Below, piece after piece: positions 44,879-49,545 of a DNA stretch of 49,545 bases. The position numbers and the translations under genes were made by a program. The DNA is taken from positions 1-49,545 of the forward strand of contig JAGRCP010000142.1 in the NCBI GenBank assembly GCA_020433455.1, written 5' to 3'. Below the pieces are notes generated by a model. That model searched no databases. It was given only the letters and a program-made list of their open reading frames with translations, and was not told the DNA's origin. The DNA comes from Caldilineaceae bacterium (GTDB taxonomy: Bacteria > Chloroflexota > Anaerolineae > Caldilineales > Caldilineaceae). Each line of letters starts with the position of its first letter. Positions within the stretch are counted from its first letter, which is position 1.

Positions 44879-46738
44879 CTATGGGAAGACGTAATTTGCC
44901 TGCGTCTGAACTGTTCCGCTGCCGACGTTCTCCTGAAGTGTCGTATTGGTCCAGGATGAAGCCTGTCCCCACTGAATCACACCGTTCACGATAGGAACGC
45001 TACGCGTGTATTGATTGTTACTGCGCCAAATCACCTGCCAATATCTATTGGCAGTGACAAAATTATCTTGTGCCTGCATATCACCACTACCAGGAAGTCC
45101 ACTAATTCCTATAGGACCGCCCCAATTGCCAGCCTGATTCCACTGTACACTCCCATTAACAATAGGCACATTGCGTGTCCAACCCTGATTGTTACGCCAG
45201 ACGCCCTGAACTAAAGTGTTACCAACTGCATAATCACCATGCGCTTGCATATCGCCGCTACCAGGTAGGCCACTGATTCCTATCGGACCGCTCCACCCTG
45301 GAGCCTGGTTCCACTGAATGACATCGTTGACGATGGGGACGTTGCGAGTCCATCCCTGGTTCCCCCGCCAAATCCCTTGGACCAAATTGTTACCGATACG
45401 GTAGTTTACTTGTGACTGAAGGGTTCCGCTACCTGGAAGACTGTCGGTGTTTCCTAACCAATCCCAATTATCTGCAATTCCCCACTGAATACTTCCATCC
45501 ATTTCAACGGCCACTGAGCGCCCCCATCCGTTATTTCCTCTCCATATAGTTTCATTTAACTGCCTCAGCGTCCATGGAAAATTCCCTGGAATCGGATCTA
45601 TATCATACGTTTCAGGATCATAAATATTAACAGTCTTGGAGCCATAAACGCACCACGTTGTGTAACAACTGGAGGGGGATCGATAACCGAATTGAGCTTG
45701 CAAATAACCATTGTCAATGGTCGCATCTCCATTCACCGTTCGAATATACGAATCGTATGTGGTTCCTGCCTGAATAGCATCGCCATTTGCACTTCCAATT
45801 GTAAAAGACTTGATGAAGCTTGGGTCTCCCACCCTTGTGTCTAAATAAAAATTAGGAAGTGAACTATCCCAGGCGTCCACAATAGGAACTCCATTTGCCT
45901 GCTGACTATCATCCAAGTATGTTCCTGGGCCATAATTACCCGCATCATTCAGAAAAAAATCGTGCTCGTAAGTTGAAGTTGCATTAAACCCAGAAACGTC
46001 CTTCCATCTGATCGTGTTTGTAACAGATCGTTTCCCATACAAATTACTGGGCTGGATATATACCGCACCTGAACGTGGTAGCCAAGTGGAAATTGATATA
46101 TTTGTTGCAACACTACGTGCCGCGCTGTCGGGACCTTCAGGGTTTAGTACCGGATCCTGTTGGGTTAGAGGTTTCTCTATCTCCACCTTATCTACAATCT
46201 CAGATTCATCGGCTAATTTCTGGAATGATTCTTCTGTCCCAAACGCGCTTAGACGGATGATTTGAACCTCTGGACAGTCGAGAGCTTCCCAACATCCATC
46301 GATTGCAGCGAACTCATCTGCAGTTTCCTGAATTCTGTTAACGAATTCCTGCCAGGATTCAGTTTCTGTCTCATTTCCTTCGTTGCCTTGTGCTTTAATT
46401 GCATCAAACTTATCTGCAATCATTGCTCCATGAGACTGCCAAAAAAGAGCACGCAGTTCTTCTACGGTTTGCCACTTTTCCTGTTCGATATTGTAGCCAG
46501 ACGTATAGGTCAGTTGTCCGGCTGTGTATTCGCGCACAATCATCGAGGTGCGAATGTCATAGAGACCCATTTCCTCTAATGCGTCATTTATCTCAACAGG
46601 TTCTTTAAAGTAAACTTCAGCCGCGGTCTCGTTCTGCTCTTGCGAAAAGAGCGGAGTGGCCAGATACACCACTCCAACGAAAAATAATCCGAGTACTCCA
46701 AAACGCAAAATGGCAAATTTGTTAATACCAGATTTCAT
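44879..46738 (-). CDS. Secreted protein with four C-terminal Trp-rich repeats
   Basis: The protein has 619 residues. ATG 46738 follows AAGGAG at 8 nt. An N-terminal hydrophobic segment (~10-30) ending LFSQEQ looks like a signal peptide or anchor. Residues ~35-200 are a helical, acidic domain, and the middle ~200-390 is beta-rich with a likely Cys pair. Residues ~395-619 hold four repeats of ~57 residues with the pattern IWRGNQGWTRNVPIVN...IQWNQA...W..PIGISGLPGSGDMQA. The repeats resemble blades of a propeller or lectin-like units. Homology to a named family is not evident to me. The insertion sequence sits just upstream. Confidence 0.75.
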   Translation of the reverse strand: MKSGINKFAILRFGVLGLFFVGVVYLATPLFSQEQNETAAEVYFKEPVEINDALEEMGLYDIRTSMIVREYTAGQLTYTSGYNIEQEKWQTVEELRALFWQSHGAMIADKFDAIKAQGNEGNETETESWQEFVNRIQETADEFAAIDGCWEALDCPEVQIIRLSAFGTEESFQKLADESEIVDKVEIEKPLTQQDPVLNPEGPDSAARSVATNISISTWLPRSGAVYIQPSNLYGKRSVTNTIRWKDVSGFNATSTYEHDFFLNDAGNYGPGTYLDDSQQANGVPIVDAWDSSLPNFYLDTRVGDPSFIKSFTIGSANGDAIQAGTTYDSYIRTVNGDATIDNGYLQAQFGYRSPSSCYTTWCVYGSKTVNIYDPETYDIDPIPGNFPWTLRQLNETIWRGNNGWGRSVAVEMDGSIQWGIADNWDWLGNTDSLPGSGTLQSQVNYRIGNNLVQGIWRGNQGWTRNVPIVNDVIQWNQAPGWSGPIGISGLPGSGDMQAHGDYAVGNTLVQGVWRNNQGWTRNVPIVNGSVQWNQAGNWGGPIGISGLPGSGDMQAQDNFVTANRYWQVIWRSNNQYTRSVPIVNGVIQWGQASSWTNTTLQENVGSGTVQTQANYVFP

Positions 46739-46866
46739 CAGCTTAGCTCCTTATGCTGTTAAACTGAACTCAAGTTATTTGTGCCTGCATGCTTCAGCTT
46801 AGGCCAACGAAAAAACTAAAGTATCCGTGAATAGGTGATATACTCGTCTCCCAAAAGGAGGGGGAG

Positions 46867-48080
46867 ATGGAAATCACGCCAGGAATACGGGATATGCTGA
46901 ACGAAACAAAAGAGACTCTGAGCGGCTACAAATGCCGACACTTTATGGCTCAGGTCGTCGAAACAATGTTGGACGGCAGTCCAATGCGAGCCGAGAAAGA
47001 ACTCGGCTGGAACCGAGTAACACTCGGCAAAGCCCTCGCCGAGTTACAGGGTGGATTCTGCTTCATAGACCATTACCATCAGCGCGGACGCAAACGATCT
47101 GAAGATCATTTGCCCAGGCTGCTCGATGACATTCGAGAAGTGGCAGAACGTCACAGCCAAACAGATCCCACCTTTCGCACGACTGGTCAGTACACTCGAC
47201 TGACAGCAGTCGCACTGCGCCAGCAACTGATCGACGAAAAAGGCTATACGGATGAGGAGTTGCCGACGGAACAGACAATTCGTACCAAGCTCAATGACCT
47301 GGGCTACAGTCTGAAACGGGTAAAAAAAGCCGTCCACTGAAAAAGATACCGCAGACTGATGCCATCTTCGACGAGATTCATCGGGTCAACCAGGAAGCGG
47401 ACGAGGACGAGACCATGTTGCGCATGTCCCTGGATGCCAAAGCACCAGTGAAGCTTGGCCTCTTCTCTCGTGGCGGACTGAATCGAGTGATTGTCAATAC
47501 ACTGGATCACGACTTCCATGGCAAGACGGCCAAGATGACGCCTTTTGGCATCTATCTACCGCAACACGGCGAACTCTATTTCTATTTCACAACCTCCAAA
47601 GTGACCAGCGACTTCATCGTGGATTGCGTATCCGACTGCTGGCTCCGTGTCTGTGAGCGCTTTCCAGCCGTCACAACGCTTGTTATCAATCAGGACAACG
47701 GCCCGGAGACCCACAGCCGACGCACTCAATTTATGAACCGTATCGTTGATTTTGTCGACCGGTTCGATCTTACCGTGAAACTGGCCTACTACCCGCCTTA
47801 TCACAGCAAGTACAATCCCATTGAACGAGTCTGGGGCTTCCTGGAACAGCACTGGAACGGCTCCATTCTCGACTCAGTTGAGACGGTACTTGGCTTCGCA
47901 TCTTCGCTCTCTTTCAAAGGTGTTAAACCCGTCGTAGAGCATGTGTCCAAAATCTACAAAACCGGCGTAAAACTCACTCAAAAGGAGATGCGCTTACTTG
48001 AACAACGCTTTGAACGTCTGGAAGGTCTTGAAAAATGGTTTGTGCTCATCAAACCTCTGACTGCAATGGTTGCGACTTAA
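46867..48080 (+). CDS. ISAzo13-like transposase, expressed by -1 frameshift
   Basis: Frame 1 runs 46867-47340 (157 residues, N-terminal DNA-binding part, FMAQVVETMLDG, ending KRVKKAVH). Re-reading after the run of seven A (47322-47328) in the -1 frame joins it to LKKIPQTDAIFDEIHRVNQEAD and on to 48080. The catalytic part has NTLDHDFHGKTA, LVINQDNGPE and HSKYNPIERVWG, a DDE-type core. The slippery A-AAA-AAA suggests programmed frameshift or slippage. It starts behind AAAAGGAGGGGG. A fused product of ~400 residues is the size expected for this family. Confidence 0.85.
47322..47328 (+). promoter_or_regulatory. Slippery A7 frameshift site in the transposase
   Basis: Seven A in the context GTA-AAA-AAA-GCC. 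A -1 slip restores continuous homology to the downstream transposase domain, and the zero frame stops 4 codons later at TGA 47338-47340. Confidence 0.75.
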
Positions 48081-48108
48081 GACGTATAGTTATTACTCTT
48101 CGTTGGCC

Positions 48109-48408
48109 TTAACAATTTTAAGAAGAATTATGTATGAAACATCATGAGTATTTATGATAAAACATAACCGGCAAGAGGTCAGCTCCAGTTGCACCGTTAG
48201 GTGTATCTATAATCTTTCCCGCTATTTTTGAGACTAATTGGACTACTTGCAACTCTGTCCATAAGCGCTGCTACTTAACCGATTACCTATAGAAGCAGAC
48301 AAACATCATACCAAAGCGGTGCTACTTGGAGACCCATTTTTATGACACCGATACCAGAGAAGTTTTGATGAGAAGCTCAGATCTTCTAGGGGTATTACCT
48401 GAAAATAT
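48109..48408. other. AT-rich intergenic gap
   Basis: This 300-bp stretch lies between the insertion sequence and the peptide-binding protein. A short open frame on the plus strand (~48290-48411) ends YDTDTREVLMRSSDLLG and could be the tail of a lost gene, but I cannot identify it. No tRNA, promoter or strong hairpin is evident. Confidence 0.4.
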
Positions 48409-49494
48409 TTAACGCGTATACGCATCATGGAGAATTAATTCACCAAAGGGTGACAATTGTTCTCCATTTACACAGCGTGCATTAATGGCAAGCACAATCT
48501 CACGAACCAATAAAGGGTTCCAAATCGCATCTTGTAACACAATTTTTTGAGCCTCGAGTATCATATCCTTACGTTGTTTTAGGTCGGGGGTTGATAGAGC
48601 ACCGTCGATCAGGGAAGCCACATCATTTTCAGGATAATACAATAGATTATGTGGTCCCGTACCCAAAAAGATGGAAAGTGCCGTGTAGTCCCCCCATGCA
48701 TAATCAAAAAGCAGCAGATCAAAATCTAATCGTTGCATTGAAATATCAGTCCTTGCTACTTCCCGAATCCGTATATTATTAAAACCTACGTCTTTTAAGT
48801 TTTGAGCAATCATTCGGGATAGATCATGATAGGTATTGCTTTCAGGGGTTAATAAAATTATTTCTGCATCCAGATCGGTATTCATCCCAATAATCATAGA
48901 TCTCGCCTGTTCAGGATCGTAGGGTTGTGTGAATCGCGCTGCACGAGAATCATATCCGGTTGCTGACCTGGTCAATGGGGTTTCAGCCACTACAAACGGC
49001 CCTTGTTCTGCGAGGGCTGTTTTATTAATACTCATTGAAATTGCTTTGCGTAGATGCACATCCTGCCAACGTGGTTTCAGAAAGTTGTAGCCGAGATAGG
49101 TTACCCCTCCATTCGTCTGATAAAGTCGAAAATCTTGATTCCCAGACAAAACCGCAGCCTGTTCAGCATTGATGCTCAACCCACAGAGTTGATTTTTGAG
49201 CAGCATTTTGAAACGTTTGTCTCTGTCCGACTCAAAGAAAAAGCTTAACTGATGAATATTTGTCGAATATTGATTTTTAGCATCATATGGCGGCCATCGA
49301 TACTGTTCATAACGAACTAAAGACAATTGCTTATTGGGCCGATACAATGTGCTGGCAAATTTATATGGCCCAGTGCAAGAAACAAAGCTGGGGTCTACTT
49401 CAGAATCAGAAGGCGCAGCAACAACAGCTGCGTATGGGTTGCTTAGCACAAGTCGAACAAAATCGTAGTTCGGTTTGGGTAAACGGAACTCCAC
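48409..49494 (-). CDS. Peptide ABC transporter substrate-binding protein (SBP family 5), 5' part missing
   Basis: A 361-codon frame from GTG 49494, but the protein sense continues upstream (IVVLDTNTVEF) until an in-frame TGA at 49531-49533. The true N-terminus (~150-200 residues with signal peptide) would lie beyond the window or in another frame. Family landmarks are SCTGPYKF, VHLRKAISMSINKTAL and VGFNNIRIREV. Such proteins bind oligopeptides or other solutes for Opp/Dpp-type transporters. The stop near the edge suggests a frameshift or decay; a sequencing error is the alternative. Confidence 0.7.
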   Translation of the reverse strand: MEFRLPKPNYDFVRLVLSNPYAAVVAAPSDSEVDPSFVSCTGPYKFASTLYRPNKQLSLVRYEQYRWPPYDAKNQYSTNIHQLSFFFESDRDKRFKMLLKNQLCGLSINAEQAAVLSGNQDFRLYQTNGGVTYLGYNFLKPRWQDVHLRKAISMSINKTALAEQGPFVVAETPLTRSATGYDSRAARFTQPYDPEQARSMIIGMNTDLDAEIILLTPESNTYHDLSRMIAQNLKDVGFNNIRIREVARTDISMQRLDFDLLLFDYAWGDYTALSIFLGTGPHNLLYYPENDVASLIDGALSTPDLKQRKDMILEAQKIVLQDAIWNPLLVREIVLAINARCVNGEQLSPFGELILHDAYTR

Positions 49495-49545
49495 AGTGTT
49501 GGTGTCCAGTACAACTATGTTATACTGAAATCAGAATGAGAGCCG

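Larger units (their letters stand above)
46802..48108 (+). mobile_element. ISAzo13-like insertion sequence, ~1.3 kb
   Basis: Terminal inverted repeats begin GGCCAACGAA (46802-46811) and end TTCGTTGGCC (48099-48108), with weaker similarity further in. A single transposase is encoded in two frames between them. The element inserted 64 bp upstream of the secreted-repeat protein start, with TTA on both sides. It is the only intact mobile element seen in the window. Confidence 0.85.
46799..48111. repeat. TTA target-site duplication flanking the insertion sequence
   Basis: TTA at 46799-46801 directly precedes the left terminal repeat and TTA at 48109-48111 directly follows the right one. A 3-bp duplication supports a real transposition event rather than a rearranged copy. 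Confidence 0.65.

Noticed and set aside
48290..48411. Short plus-strand frame ending YDTDTREVLMRSSDLLG
   Set aside because: It looks protein-like but has no start and no recognisable family, so it is mentioned only as a possible remnant.

Overview
This looks like a GC-rich environmental bacterial chromosome segment, most probably Chloroflexota (Anaerolineae/Caldilineae type). That is an inference from the protein flavour, the short intergenic hairpin repeats and the defence-gene content; no rRNA or other taxonomic marker is present. Housekeeping landmarks are pth and mfd (39.7-44.3 kb).

Layout. 1-7 kb: tail of an unidentified gene, a tandem/inverted repeat, a BNR/Asp-box beta-propeller protein, a papain-like peptidase fused to an alpha/beta-hydrolase-like domain, and an MFS exporter. 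7.2-17.2 kb: eight tightly coupled genes forming a type III-C-like CRISPR effector operon (Cmr1, an ABC-type ATPase, a TOPRIM-like protein, a Cmr6-like RAMP, Csx11/Cas10, Cmr4, Cmr5, a Cmr3/Csx10-like RAMP). It has no cas1, cas2, cas6 or visible array. 17.2-18.6 kb: a GNAT remnant, a small DUF5661-like gene and a structured intergenic stretch. 18.5-22.05 kb: a copper cassette (MerR regulator with a classic 19-bp-spacer promoter, Tat multicopper oxidase, CopB-type ATPase). The ATPase is cut off just after its phosphorylation motif. 22.1-24.7 kb: a XamI-type restriction-modification pair. 24.9-29.75 kb: an EAD1-trypsin protein and an EAD1-STAND NTPase-membrane-TPR protein (a conflict/defence pair), plus a small unknown protein. 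30.0-30.7 kb: VapBC toxin-antitoxin. 30.9-38.2 kb: an alpha-xyloside (isoprimeverose/xyloglucan) operon on the minus strand: LacI regulator, sugar ABC binding protein, two permeases and a YicI-type GH31 alpha-xylosidase. 38.4-40.3 kb: DUF1269 protein, beta-carbonic anhydrase, pth. 40.4-44.3 kb: mfd, carrying an in-frame heptamer-repeat insertion. 44.4-49.5 kb: a small membrane protein, a secreted protein with four Trp-rich repeats, an ISAzo13-like insertion sequence with a -1 frameshift transposase, and a 5'-damaged peptide-binding protein.

Most interesting. The stretch from 7 to 31 kb is a defence island. Its core is a CRISPR operon whose Cas10-like subunit has lost the GGDD cyclase motif (EPRT instead) and has HN in place of HD. 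Yet an ATPase plus TOPRIM-like nuclease pair, resembling OLD/PARIS systems, sits between its RAMP genes with 4-nt start/stop overlaps. The natural hypothesis is a cyclic-nucleotide-independent type III system that uses the ATPase-TOPRIM pair as its effector. The EAD1-trypsin/EAD1-STAND pair is a second candidate immune module.
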